NCBI GenBank assembly: GCA_963675565.2
Contig: CAXXYD010000001.1
Location: 1,116,001 to 1,180,000 of the forward strand
Reading direction: 5' to 3'
From: JARRKU01 sp963675565
GTDB taxonomy: Bacteria > Desulfobacterota > Desulfobacteria > Desulfobacterales > Desulfosarcinaceae
DNA length: 64,000 nucleotides
Shown in pieces: positions 18,673 to 26,948 of this stretch. A program made the position numbers and the translations under genes. Each line of letters begins with the position of its first letter. Within the stretch, counting starts at the first letter, position 1. The notes under the pieces were generated by a model. That model searched no databases. It was not told the DNA's origin and saw nothing but the letters and a program-made list of their open reading frames with translations.

Positions 18673-19929
18673 CTATCTTTTGCTCTCAGCCCACCGCATA
18701 AAAATTGCAGTGAAGATACTGAGAATGGCAAATCCACCAATTAGTGGCAGCGTCGTGCCGTCGTAGCTTTGGCCGATGATTATGGCCAGCGGTACGGCGA
18801 TTAAAGTTGACAGCGATCCCACTACAGCCGCTCCCACTCCGGCAATATGCCCTATCGGCGCCATGGCGATGGCATTCAGGTTGCCAAAGAGAATGCCGAT
18901 GCAAAAAAAGGCAATCATGAAGTAGGTCATCAGCATCCATAAGGAAGAATGGCCTCCCATCCAATAGACAACGAAAAAGTAAAAAACCGATAGCACTATG
19001 AGTAGCTGAATAGCTATCCGGGAGAGGCGACGCATGCCCCATCGCATAACGAGTTGGGAATTAAAAAATGATGCACCCCCGAGGGAAAGTGACAGTATGG
19101 CAACAAAAAAAGGAAACTGCTGGCCCAGGCCATAAACCTCCTGAAAAACCTGTTGTGCCGAGTTAAGATAACCGATAAATGCACCAAGAATCAACCCCGT
19201 GGCCATAGTGTATCCGAATGCAATACGATTCGTGCATATCTCGACAATGGCCATTATAATACCTTTCAAAGAGAAGGGAATTCGGCGTTCCCGCGGGAGT
19301 GTTTCCGGCTGCCGGATCATGAACCAGATCAAGGCAATCGATGAGAGGATCATCAAAGTGCCAAAGATCGCCCGCCAGTTTGCGATTAGGATAACAGCCT
19401 GACCGAGGACCGGTGCAACAGCGGGCACAATGATGAAAACAGCCATTACCACAGACATCACCCGGGCCATGGCACGGCCTTCATACTGATCCCTTACCAG
19501 CGCGACGATCAACGAACGTGGACCTGCCGCACCGATTCCCTGCATAAATCGTCCAGCCAGCATTACCGTGAATTGAGTAGCGAAGATGGACAGCAGACAA
19601 CCGGACATAAAAATGATTATGCCTATGAAGATTGGAAACTTGCGGCCGATATTGTCTGACAGCGGACCATAAAAAATTTGTCCCACAGACAATCCGAGGA
19701 TCAATATGGAGATGACCAGCTGAACATCATTATGGTGTTTTACGCCTAATTCCTTGCCTATTTCAGGCAGGGCCGGAAGCATAATGTTCACAGACAGGGC
19801 AACAAGAGAAATCATAAGCGCCATGAGCGCAATGGATTCGCCAAATCCCAAACCTCTCTTCACTACAGAAATATCAATCATGGTAATGGTATTGTCTTTT
19901 TTGATCTGACTCACTCGTTGGGAAACCAA
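18673..19929 (-). CDS. MFS transporter, Bcr/CflA drug-resistance type
   Basis: 418 residues with about twelve hydrophobic segments. The motif-A loop GPLSDNIGRKFPI after helix 2 and the helix-1 segment NIMLPALPEIGKEL are typical of the Bcr/CflA subfamily of proton-driven exporters. I use a TTG start at 19929 because AAAGGA lies ten bases upstream; a GTG slightly downstream, or the ATG at MIDISVV without a clear ribosome site, are alternatives. It converges with the acyl-CoA dehydrogenase gene. A palindromic site just upstream suggests a dedicated regulator. The substrate is unknown; efflux of a toxic aromatic substrate or drug is plausible. Confidence 0.88.
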   Translation of the reverse strand: MVSQRVSQIKKDNTITMIDISVVKRGLGFGESIALMALMISLVALSVNIMLPALPEIGKELGVKHHNDVQLVISILILGLSVGQIFYGPLSDNIGRKFPIFIGIIIFMSGCLLSIFATQFTVMLAGRFMQGIGAAGPRSLIVALVRDQYEGRAMARVMSVVMAVFIIVPAVAPVLGQAVILIANWRAIFGTLMILSSIALIWFMIRQPETLPRERRIPFSLKGIIMAIVEICTNRIAFGYTMATGLILGAFIGYLNSAQQVFQEVYGLGQQFPFFVAILSLSLGGASFFNSQLVMRWGMRRLSRIAIQLLIVLSVFYFFVVYWMGGHSSLWMLMTYFMIAFFCIGILFGNLNAIAMAPIGHIAGVGAAVVGSLSTLIAVPLAIIIGQSYDGTTLPLIGGFAILSIFTAIFMRWAESKR

Positions 19930-19960
19930 TCGATCCTTTAGGTGAATGAAACCAGATGAT

Positions 19961-19995
19961 GTTAAAACATATCTTTTAACGCATTTTTGTTAAAA
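19961..19995 (-). promoter_or_regulatory. Operator-like palindrome upstream of the MFS gene
   Basis: GTTAAAA (19961-19967) and TTTTAAC (19974-19980) form a perfect seven-base inverted repeat with a six-base spacer, and a third half-site GTTAAAA lies at 19989-19995. It sits 32 bp upstream of the MFS start. No regulator gene is adjacent. Confidence 0.45.
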
Positions 19996-20302
19996 TAGAC
20001 AGATCAATTAAACAAAAAGCGTATGGCCTACATGATCTATGCTATTTTTCAGACCTTCGAAAGCTAATTTGGAGAATAACAAAAAAATAATAACTTCCGA
20101 CACTGACCCCTATATTGCCCATTCCGCCACTTCAGAATAGTAATGTTGTTGTTACCTAATCATTTCCAGAAACGGCTCTCTTACCCGCAAATAGCCAGTC
20201 GATTGCAGCGACTTTCTTGAGATACACCACGGCATTGCAATGGCTGCAGCAGGCGTGGAACTGATACACCCCTGTTGTTATTGACTGCACACAGCGTTTT
20301 AA

Positions 20303-20698
20303 ATTGGCGAGATTAAGAAGAGGGGTTCACCTAAACTGATTCAGGAAATTTTACCGTTAACGAAGAAAGGTGATATATTGAGTCATGTCTTTACGGCTAA
20401 TTCAAGAGGTATTTTACGTCCTGACGGAGCTGTCCTTCCTGAATTGAGGAACGCGATGGAAAAAAGTGTAATTCTTGATGTCGTCAATGGAATGGTTGGT
20501 TTGAGCTATGATATGGCCGCAATCAACCCAGCACGAGCGCTTAATATAGAAGAACAAAAGTGAAGCATAACACACGGAATGGATGCTGATATTTCTATTG
20601 TAGAAATAAAATCAGGCAAATGGAGTCTCTATGATTCCCAGCAGAACAGTAGCCAACGCCCTAATGATAGATCCCGGCAATGACCGTAAAATGAATTA
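20303..20698 (+). pseudogene. Broken dihydroorotase-like amidohydrolase
   Basis: The + frame reads GEIKKRGSPKLIQEILPLTK, then DILSHVFTANSRGILRPDG and VILDVVNGMVGLSYDMAAINPARALN, then after an in-frame TGA at 20561-20563 it continues as HGMDADISIVEIKSGKW. These are pieces of the C-terminal half of the dihydroorotase/amidohydrolase family. The N-terminal half is absent, the segment between the GLSYD and NPARAL motifs (which should hold the metal-binding SSDLH-type region) is deleted, and there is at least one stop. Family assignment is from motif memory. No functional product is expected. Confidence 0.6.
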
Positions 20699-20864
20699 GC
20701 TAAGATCTTACCGGACACTTTACCAAAAAAATAATAATTAAATGGCGTTGGTCGTCATCACAGGGGGAATCCATAAAAAATCCCCCCTGCGGTGGCGGCC
20801 GGTCGCTCTCTCGCTTATAGTTGTAATCGCCAAAAAACAATGTAACCAGAAAGGAGAGCAGACC

Positions 20865-20960
20865 ATGTCCGCCAAAACCAAATTAGCACAAAAACGACTG
20901 ACCATGCTACAACCCGCTGAAAAACTGGGTAACATATCCAAAAGCCTGCCGGCTGCATAG
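20865..20960 (+). pseudogene. N-terminal scrap of an IS481/IS3-like transposase
   Basis: An ATG with AAGGAG ribosome site begins a 31-residue peptide (MSAKTKLAQKRLTMLQ and following) that resembles the first helix-turn-helix of IS481-type transposases, where the text usually continues NVSKACR. Here it ends after KSLPAA. A GGGGGA / TCCCCC stem-loop lies upstream at 20763-20787. The identification rests on a short match and is tentative. Confidence 0.4.
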
Positions 20961-21008
20961 GATCTTTATGAACTCTTCGTCTGACGGCGGCGTCTGGTTC
21001 CTTTGACT

Positions 21009-22037
21009 TTATTTTGAAAATGTTATGGCCGCATCGAGAATTTCCTGCGCGTTTTTGTGTCCCTTTTTATTCATATCCTTGACCCAATTGTTCCATATGG
21101 GTTTACCCCCAATTTCCAGCCATCGACCGCGCTCTTTTTCCGTAAGGGAATATAGGTTGAATTTTTTACCGCTGTCTTTAATATCTTTTATGACGACATC
21201 CTTGGCCGTATCAAAAAAATTGTGGCCCCAGAATTTCGCTCCCCGCAATCCACTGACTTTCATTACAGCATCCTGGATATCTTTTGGCAGGCTGTCCCAT
21301 CTCTTTTTGTTCATTGAAATTGAAAAATAGACCGAAGGAAACGGAACCTCAGTAAAATAGTTCGCGACTTCGTAAAGTTTGAAGGCGTGCATGGCTTCCC
21401 ATGGCGCTCCCATGCCATCGATGACACCCTTTTGCATAGAAATGTAATTGTCCGGCATGGGGATAAGCATGGGCACTCCCCCAAGGGCGTTTACCATCTT
21501 GGTTGGTGGTCCGCCGGTCATTCTGAGCTTCAACCCTTTAATATCTTCTATGGATTTTACCCATTTATTGGTAGTAATCAGAACATAGGGATCGGAAGTA
21601 TAAAGAAGAAGAACTTTGTTTTCCGTAAATTCCTTCCGGATATCAGGAAATTTTTCATACAATTTCCAAAGCGCCGTACTGCCCTGTTCCGCAGACGAAA
21701 ATGGCAATGCAGGCAAGCTGATCACATCAGCAAGCGGCGTCATGCCAGGCCAATACCCGTGAAAGCACCATGCAATATCGGCAATACCACTTTTAACGGC
21801 ATTCCAGGCATCTTTTCCTTTAGTAAGTGTCTGGCTGGGATAGACTGTAATTTTGAGGCGTCCTCCGGTGGCCTCTTCCACATCCTTTGCCCACGGAGCG
21901 AGCGCCTGGGTATAACCATGACTGGTCTCAGAATCCTGAAAGGCAAAGCTGAGATTAATCGTTTCGGCAGCCACCGTTAAAGGAAATAAAAAAATCAGCA
22001 AAACAGACAGGTGCAATCCGATGATTCTGTTTTTCAT
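21009..22037 (-). CDS. TRAP transporter substrate-binding protein, DctP family
   Basis: 342 residues from an ATG at 22037 preceded by AAAGGATGC. The longer frame upstream starts before the ribosome site and is rejected. A signal peptide (MKNRIIGL to VAAE) leads into the DctP fold: SFAFQDSETSHGY, the GLKLRMTGGPP loop that carries the conserved arginine for the substrate carboxylate, and MGAPWEAMHAFKLYEV. No DctQ/DctM permease genes are adjacent; the fused permeases at 45 and 57 kb belong to the TAXI class. It therefore either works with a permease outside the window or is an orphan. It follows the zinc-ribbon and molybdoenzyme genes on the same strand, which suggests co-expression. Confidence 0.9.
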   Translation of the reverse strand: MKNRIIGLHLSVLLIFLFPLTVAAETINLSFAFQDSETSHGYTQALAPWAKDVEEATGGRLKITVYPSQTLTKGKDAWNAVKSGIADIAWCFHGYWPGMTPLADVISLPALPFSSAEQGSTALWKLYEKFPDIRKEFTENKVLLLYTSDPYVLITTNKWVKSIEDIKGLKLRMTGGPPTKMVNALGGVPMLIPMPDNYISMQKGVIDGMGAPWEAMHAFKLYEVANYFTEVPFPSVYFSISMNKKRWDSLPKDIQDAVMKVSGLRGAKFWGHNFFDTAKDVVIKDIKDSGKKFNLYSLTEKERGRWLEIGGKPIWNNWVKDMNKKGHKNAQEILDAAITFSK

Positions 22038-22151
22038 ATCGCATCCTTTCTTAAAGTTTTTTGGACAACCATACACCTGCCTGAGCAGGATAATTACTTT
22101 TATCCAGATTTTTCAAGGTATCGGACACACGGTCCGACTCATCGGCTGCTA

Positions 22152-22364
22152 TCAGCCGCCGCAGAATTTGTCGGGCAATACATATCTATTAATTCTGACT
22201 ATATCACGGCTGCTGCATCGGGGGCAAAGTATTTCTCGTTCTTCCTTGGGCCCCCTGGGCACCTTCACTGAAAACCGTATTTTACAAACGGAACAATCAT
22301 ATTCCCATTGGAGTTGTTCGTCGGTCGCATTTTTATGCCGCTTCTGCAGAGAACACGCATCCAT
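22152..22364 (-). CDS. Small zinc-ribbon protein
   Basis: 70 residues with one paired CxxC site: C29-S-V-C32 and C47-P-R-C50, separated by a basic strand, as in FmdB-type and other zinc ribbons. GGAG lies nine bases before the ATG. It is 50 bp downstream of the 750-residue molybdoenzyme gene on the same strand, so probably co-transcribed. FmdB-type ribbons are known near amidase, formamidase and molybdoenzyme operons; a regulatory or maturation role is possible but not shown. Confidence 0.6.
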   Translation of the reverse strand: MDACSLQKRHKNATDEQLQWEYDCSVCKIRFSVKVPRGPKEEREILCPRCSSRDIVRINRYVLPDKFCGG

Positions 22365-22414
22365 TTTCGGAACTCCAAAAAGCGCCGTTCATTATTTGAG
22401 GCGAAACAAGGCGG

Positions 22415-24667
22415 CTATTCCTCCTCTGTCATGGGTCTAATTCTGCAGAGCATCGTTTTCAAAGGAGCCCCGCCGAACCCGGATTTGCCCTGGCAACCCA
22501 TGGGGATCAGCTGGTTGACATTCACATCCCAGATCCCGTACAAATGTGGCGCCTTGCCCTCTTGCTCCGGATACCACCACCCGTGGGGTGCCATGGCTAT
22601 TTTGGGATGCACCACCGGTGTCAGCCGGGCCTTGCGCTTGACTTTGCCACGAACACCTTCGATCCACACCCATTGGCCATCTTGGACCCCCAGCTCTTTG
22701 GCGGTGTCTGGATGGATCTCCACATAGGGCTCCTTTTCGAACTGCCGCAACCAGGGAATCTGGCGGTGCTCACTATGGAACATTGTCGGCATCCTGCGCC
22801 CGGTAATCAGGATAAGCGGATACTTTTCCCAGATATCCGGGGTGCGCAAGGGGCTTTCCACCGGCTCCACATGGCCTGGCAACGGATCCAGCCCAAAACT
22901 TTCAAGGGCCAGCGAATACAGTTCGATCTTGCCGGACTGGGTCCTGAATCCGGGTTTGCCGTCAGGCCTCAACAAGCCCTTTTCATACCGGCGGTATCCG
23001 CAGGATCCCGACGGGTGGTCCTTGGGCGCCAATGCCCAGGGTTCTTTGCACAGCTCTTTGAATGTTACGCCAGCCAGCTTGAGGCGCTCCGTGAACAGTT
23101 CATCGAGATTTTTCCACGGCACCGCGACCGGGTTCAGCCGCTTGGCCAGTTCAAAGTTGATCTCCCAGCCGCTTTTGCACTCTCCGACCTGCACTTGTTT
23201 ATGAATGCCGTTAAGTGGAACGCCGGTGGTAAAAACCGAATCCTTTTCGGCGAAAGAGGTCCCCGGCAACACGATATCGGCAATGGCCTGGGCCGTGGGC
23301 GTCATGAAGTTGTCCACAACGACATTGAAGTCCAGTTTACTAACCGCCTCCAAATGGCGTTTGGGGTCTTGTCCGGTGCAGGCCATAAAATTGTTGGTGA
23401 AAAGCCACAGCCCTTTAATCGGATACGGTTGGCCCGTCTCCATTTGCTCCAGGATCGTATCGGAAAGCGCCCACGCCCTGAAATTTTTAACCAGCGGAAA
23501 TTTGTCGGCGCCAATCCGCTTCTTGTTCAGGTTGGCCACAAACTCTTCACCATAGAGTTGGATCACTTCTTCGGTGGAGTAAGGATAGATGGTCACCCCG
23601 TAAGGCGGACGACAGATGACATTGCCCCCGGGCACATCGGTGTTGCCCGTTATCGCCCACAGCGCGTTTAAGGCCTGTATGGTGCCGATGGCTTCGGCAT
23701 TCGAATCCAGCGGCTGTCCGAATCGGATGGCCCCCGGTTTGGCGTTGGCGTACATCCTGGCGGCCTGGACAATTTTGTCCACCGGTATCCAGGTGATCTC
23801 CGATACTTTGGCGGGCGGATAGTCTTCAACCCGTTGTTTCAGTTCATCGAAACCGTAGGTCCATTGATCTACAAACGCCTTATCATAAAGGTTTTCTTTG
23901 ATGATGACGTGCAGCATGCCCAATGCCAGGGCGCCATCGGTGCCCGGCCGAATCTGCAGCCAGAGCTTGGCCCTGGACGCCGCCCAGGAAAATCGGGGAT
24001 CGATGACAATCAATTGGGTACCACGTTTCATCAAGTCCACGACCCAGTGACCTGAAAAATAGTGGTCCGTGCATTGGCTCCCGCGAATACCTCGGGCCCA
24101 GTGAAGCATGACTTGCGGCGCTTTCCAGTCCGGATCGTCATAGCGCAGCGGGGAAAACTGGGATGCATCGGGAAATGTAATGTCACCGCTGGTCATGTGC
24201 ATGGCCGCCAGTCTGGGTGTAAAGCACGAAATACCCGAAAGCCCGAAAAGTGTCCAGTTGGGACTGCCATATGCATAGGCCAGAAAAATTAGCGGCCCGC
24301 CGGCGTCGCGACCGGTCCCCTGGCCGAAAACCATTGCCTCGGGACCATATTTATCCCGGATCTCGCGCAAACGGCTTTCGCATGTATCGAATGCCTCTTC
24401 CCAGGAAATCCGCTCCCATTTATCTTCACCTCTTTGCCCGATACGTTTGAGCGGGTATTGAAGTCTGTTCGGGTGGTTGGTGTACTGAGTCAGGGCCAGC
24501 GCACGCGGACACAGCCGACCCTGCATAAAGGGGTGATCCTCATCCCCTTCTATTTTTACTAGCTTTCCATCCTTGATATGCAGTTCAACACCACATCCAC
24601 CATGGCAGCCGGGACCTCCCGACCACGCGCCTGTTTTGACTATTTTGACATCACTATTTTGGCTCAT
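22415..24667 (-). CDS. Molybdopterin-dependent oxidoreductase with three-cysteine Fe-S site
   Basis: 750 residues of the DMSO-reductase family, start supported by AAAGGAAACG. The N-terminal cluster region holds only C21, C25 and C53; the first cysteine of the usual C-x2-C-x3-C-x27-C pattern is replaced by glycine (GGPGCHGGCG), so the cluster would be [3Fe-4S] or use another ligand. A candidate metal-ligand cysteine lies in GISCFTPR. The C-terminal molydop-binding domain begins near LILITGRRMP. There is no export signal. The small Fe-S protein directly upstream is the probable partner. The operon shares a promoter element with the transhydroxylase-like operon and its LysR regulator, so both enzymes may act in one pathway. 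Confidence 0.9.
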   Translation of the reverse strand: MSQNSDVKIVKTGAWSGGPGCHGGCGVELHIKDGKLVKIEGDEDHPFMQGRLCPRALALTQYTNHPNRLQYPLKRIGQRGEDKWERISWEEAFDTCESRLREIRDKYGPEAMVFGQGTGRDAGGPLIFLAYAYGSPNWTLFGLSGISCFTPRLAAMHMTSGDITFPDASQFSPLRYDDPDWKAPQVMLHWARGIRGSQCTDHYFSGHWVVDLMKRGTQLIVIDPRFSWAASRAKLWLQIRPGTDGALALGMLHVIIKENLYDKAFVDQWTYGFDELKQRVEDYPPAKVSEITWIPVDKIVQAARMYANAKPGAIRFGQPLDSNAEAIGTIQALNALWAITGNTDVPGGNVICRPPYGVTIYPYSTEEVIQLYGEEFVANLNKKRIGADKFPLVKNFRAWALSDTILEQMETGQPYPIKGLWLFTNNFMACTGQDPKRHLEAVSKLDFNVVVDNFMTPTAQAIADIVLPGTSFAEKDSVFTTGVPLNGIHKQVQVGECKSGWEINFELAKRLNPVAVPWKNLDELFTERLKLAGVTFKELCKEPWALAPKDHPSGSCGYRRYEKGLLRPDGKPGFRTQSGKIELYSLALESFGLDPLPGHVEPVESPLRTPDIWEKYPLILITGRRMPTMFHSEHRQIPWLRQFEKEPYVEIHPDTAKELGVQDGQWVWIEGVRGKVKRKARLTPVVHPKIAMAPHGWWYPEQEGKAPHLYGIWDVNVNQLIPMGCQGKSGFGGAPLKTMLCRIRPMTEEE

Positions 24668-24728
24668 GATACGTTTCCTTTATTGTCAATGCAATGAAAG
24701 CCGAATTCATACGAAAAACCAGCTGAAT

Positions 24729-25058
24729 CTATTTCGGCGAATAAAGTACACACTTAGACCGGTCCTGGACCATGGGAAGCAATTCACTGATGGGCCCATG
24801 GGTCATGCAACCGGCCAGGCAGTGCTTGACGCATGCGGGTTTTTTGCCGTCTTTGACCCTGTGAAGGCACAGGTTGCATAAATCCGTAAAAAACGGGACA
24901 TAGTCGATGGACAAACCGTCTTTGGTCTTCATGATATACTCGGTTACCGTCACACCGAAATGCTCGCTTGGATACTGGTGTTCCTGCTGGCAGGCCACCT
25001 CGCAGGCATGACAGCCGGTACAATAATGATAATCAATCAGTAAACCGTACTTTTCCAT
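24729..25058 (-). CDS. Short 4Fe-4S ferredoxin-type subunit
   Basis: 109 residues with two cysteine groups, CTGCHACEVACQQEH and CNLCLHRVKDGKKPACVKHC, i.e. about half of the normal DmsB-type beta subunit. GAGGAAAACATA precedes the ATG. It lies 61 bp upstream of the molybdoenzyme start on the same strand and most likely forms its electron-transfer partner. The shortened form can be intact, because it ends cleanly and both groups have four cysteines. Confidence 0.85.
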   Translation of the reverse strand: MEKYGLLIDYHYCTGCHACEVACQQEHQYPSEHFGVTVTEYIMKTKDGLSIDYVPFFTDLCNLCLHRVKDGKKPACVKHCLAGCMTHGPISELLPMVQDRSKCVLYSPK

Positions 25059-25103
25059 TATGTTTTCCTCACGTTAATTATTTATTGCCCAATTAAATTA
25101 TTA

Positions 25104-25156
25104 TACAAAGACCCTGCGTATTACTCAAATGCTATTTATTCATGTGTTTTATGAAT
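25104..25156 (-). promoter_or_regulatory. Shared promoter element, copy 1 (putative LysR site)
   Basis: This 53-base stretch aligns without gaps to 29608-29660 (about 43 matches by hand count). The core contains TCAAATGCTATTTATTCAT and ends in an inverted repeat ATTCAT-N7-ATGAAT (25138-25156). It lies 46-98 bp upstream of the small Fe-S gene. Its twin overlaps the divergent LysR gene, so it is probably the binding site of that regulator. Confidence 0.6.
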
Positions 25157-25252
25157 CTCTCTCATACCCCGGATCTGGCTTTGAATCTGTTTCTTTCTTA
25201 TAGCGATGGGTTGGCATACGGTCCTCTTAAAGTTTCAAATGTAATGATGGCG

Positions 25253-25285
25253 CAAGCGCGGCACAGAATTGCGGCGCTTGTTTTT
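25253..25285. terminator. Stem-loop after the cytidylate-kinase-like gene
   Basis: CAAGCGC (25253-25259) pairs with GCGCTTG (25274-25280), with TTTTT following on the + strand. It lies immediately past the minus-strand stop codon. The T run is on the wrong side for a classical minus-strand terminator, so its role there is uncertain. Confidence 0.35.
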
Positions 25286-26101
25286 CTATGATCGCCAAAT
25301 GGAACCCGTGCTCACTTGAAGATTCACTTCATTTACGCCTTCGACTTGCATGGCCACTGTTTTGATGTCCTCAAGGATATCTGAAGAAGGAACCACACCG
25401 GTTATAGTGACAGAACCTTTGCGAGCCATAATCTGGACGTTGGCTTTTTTTGTCTTTTCGTTTTTTGTCAGCGTTGACCAAACCAGGCTGCAGAGCAACT
25501 CATTGTCGAAAGATTCCTGGGAAGCCGCTGTCGGGTTGAATTCCCCTGATTCGATGCCTTGCATGATCATTCCAGTTGCGCTTTCAACGCTGATCCGCCC
25601 CATTTGGATAACCAGATCGTATAGAAACGGGTTTTTCCAGTCAAATCCATACATTTGATGGGTCCATGCGTTGAGCTTCTTGTTGCTCTTGTGGACCAGT
25701 GCCAGGGCATCATCCCGGCCAATGGATGATGCAGCCATGGCTTTGTTGATTTGGTAGTCCTCGTCTGCAATAATCAGTATACGAAACACATGGGCCACGC
25801 CCCGCACCAGTTCCTGGCCGGAAAAGCCATGGTAGACAACGTCGCCCTGATGGCATCGTTTCAGAAATGCCGCTCGGATTAGATTGAAATGCGCGTCCCG
25901 CTTGTCGCGGTCCCGCTGCCACAGCCTGGGCGGCTCTTCCATAGCTTCAATCAATTTAGCTTCAGGAATACCAAAGTCTTCTGAAGCCTGATGCATAAGT
26001 TCTTTTCGTCGGATACAGGTATAGCCTGTCCGTTGGGCAACATTCTCGGCCACCTTATCACCGTCACTAAACGCTGCCCGCGTTATCGTTATTAACGCCA
26101 T
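25286..26101 (-). CDS. Cytidylate kinase-like protein with C-terminal BON domain
   Basis: 271 residues. Residues 1 to about 190 match the cytidylate-kinase-like (Cytidylate_kin2) family, but the nucleotide-binding loop, normally GSGG, reads FSDGDKVA, so ATP binding may be lost. The segment GDVVYHGFSGQ corresponds to the family's VIVGRGG strand, also altered. From about 205 to 265 there is a BON domain (NVQIMARKGSVTITGVVPSS and VEGVNEVNLQVS), a fold linked to membrane or ligand binding. It follows the transhydroxylase beta gene by 25 bp on the same strand, so it belongs to that operon. A sensory or regulatory role is the simplest reading; classical nucleotide metabolism is unlikely. Confidence 0.8.
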   Translation of the reverse strand: MALITITRAAFSDGDKVAENVAQRTGYTCIRRKELMHQASEDFGIPEAKLIEAMEEPPRLWQRDRDKRDAHFNLIRAAFLKRCHQGDVVYHGFSGQELVRGVAHVFRILIIADEDYQINKAMAASSIGRDDALALVHKSNKKLNAWTHQMYGFDWKNPFLYDLVIQMGRISVESATGMIMQGIESGEFNPTAASQESFDNELLCSLVWSTLTKNEKTKKANVQIMARKGSVTITGVVPSSDILEDIKTVAMQVEGVNEVNLQVSTGSIWRS

Positions 26102-26126
26102 TTGATCTGCCTTTCATAAAATGATC

Positions 26127-26948
26127 CTATTGTTTGAAAGAGATATCTCCCAGACTCAAGTCCTTGTCGGTAGAAATATCGTCGATCACCAGGCTCTTGC
26201 CGTCCTTTTCCAGGGTCAGGGTAAAGTTGCGGTCGTCTGCAAGCCCGCGGAACCAGAAATCGCCAAAATTGTCCGTCTGCACATTGTAGGTCTGCGCGCT
26301 CTGCGTATCCTTGAGCGTGCAGCTGGCGCCGATGACCACCTCTTTTTCCACAGGGTCGTAAACCGTGCCGGCAACAAACTTTTTGGGCAGGTGCTTGTAG
26401 TACACCCGGCCCTTGGTGCCTGCGCCCGGATTGAGCAGCTCGGCTTCCTGGATGAAATCGGCGAACTCTTCCTCTTCACCGAATCGCAGCGCGTCGGTGG
26501 GACACTGGTCCACGCAGCGCGGCACCGGCCACTCGTCCGGCTCGCTGTCGCGCAGATGGCTGCAGCCCGTGCACTTTTGGGCGATGTTCAGGTTCTCGTT
26601 GAAAAAAATCGCATCGTGCGGACACGTGTCCGCGCACAGCTTGCACCCGGTGCACTTGTCCGGCTCGATGAGCACGATGCCGTCGTCGCGCTTGACAATG
26701 GCCCCGACCTCGCACTGGGCAATGCACGGTGCATCGTCGCAGTGCTGGCACAGGTGCGGAATGTAGCTCACCTTGACCTTGGGCACCTGGCCGCGCACTT
26801 TCTCGGTGATGCCGATCCAGAACTGGCCCGTGTCCGGCTGGGGCTTGGCGTACGGGCTCCAGTCGTTGGCCACGTGCTCGTCCTTGCACGCGATCTGGCA
26901 GCAGTAGCAGCCGTTGCATACCGATAAATCTATGGCAAATACCTTCAT
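26127..26948 (-). CDS. Transhydroxylase-family beta subunit (three/four 4Fe-4S motifs plus Ig-like domain)
   Basis: 273 residues, almost the length of the Pelobacter acidigallici pyrogallol:phloroglucinol transhydroxylase beta subunit (about 274). Cysteine groups: CNGCYCCQIACKDEH, CQHCDDAPCIAQCE, CTGCKLCADTCPHD and CTGCSHLRDS with CVDQCP. From about residue 185 the protein leaves the ferredoxin fold and continues as a beta-rich domain (VAGTVYDPVEKEVVIGASC, DNFGDFWFRGL, DISTDKDLSLGDI) like the C-terminal Ig-type domain of that enzyme, which ordinary DmsB subunits lack. The ATG overlaps the stop of the alpha gene by four bases. A near relative lies at 47976-48782. Confidence 0.88.
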   Translation of the reverse strand: MKVFAIDLSVCNGCYCCQIACKDEHVANDWSPYAKPQPDTGQFWIGITEKVRGQVPKVKVSYIPHLCQHCDDAPCIAQCEVGAIVKRDDGIVLIEPDKCTGCKLCADTCPHDAIFFNENLNIAQKCTGCSHLRDSEPDEWPVPRCVDQCPTDALRFGEEEEFADFIQEAELLNPGAGTKGRVYYKHLPKKFVAGTVYDPVEKEVVIGASCTLKDTQSAQTYNVQTDNFGDFWFRGLADDRNFTLTLEKDGKSLVIDDISTDKDLSLGDISFKQ

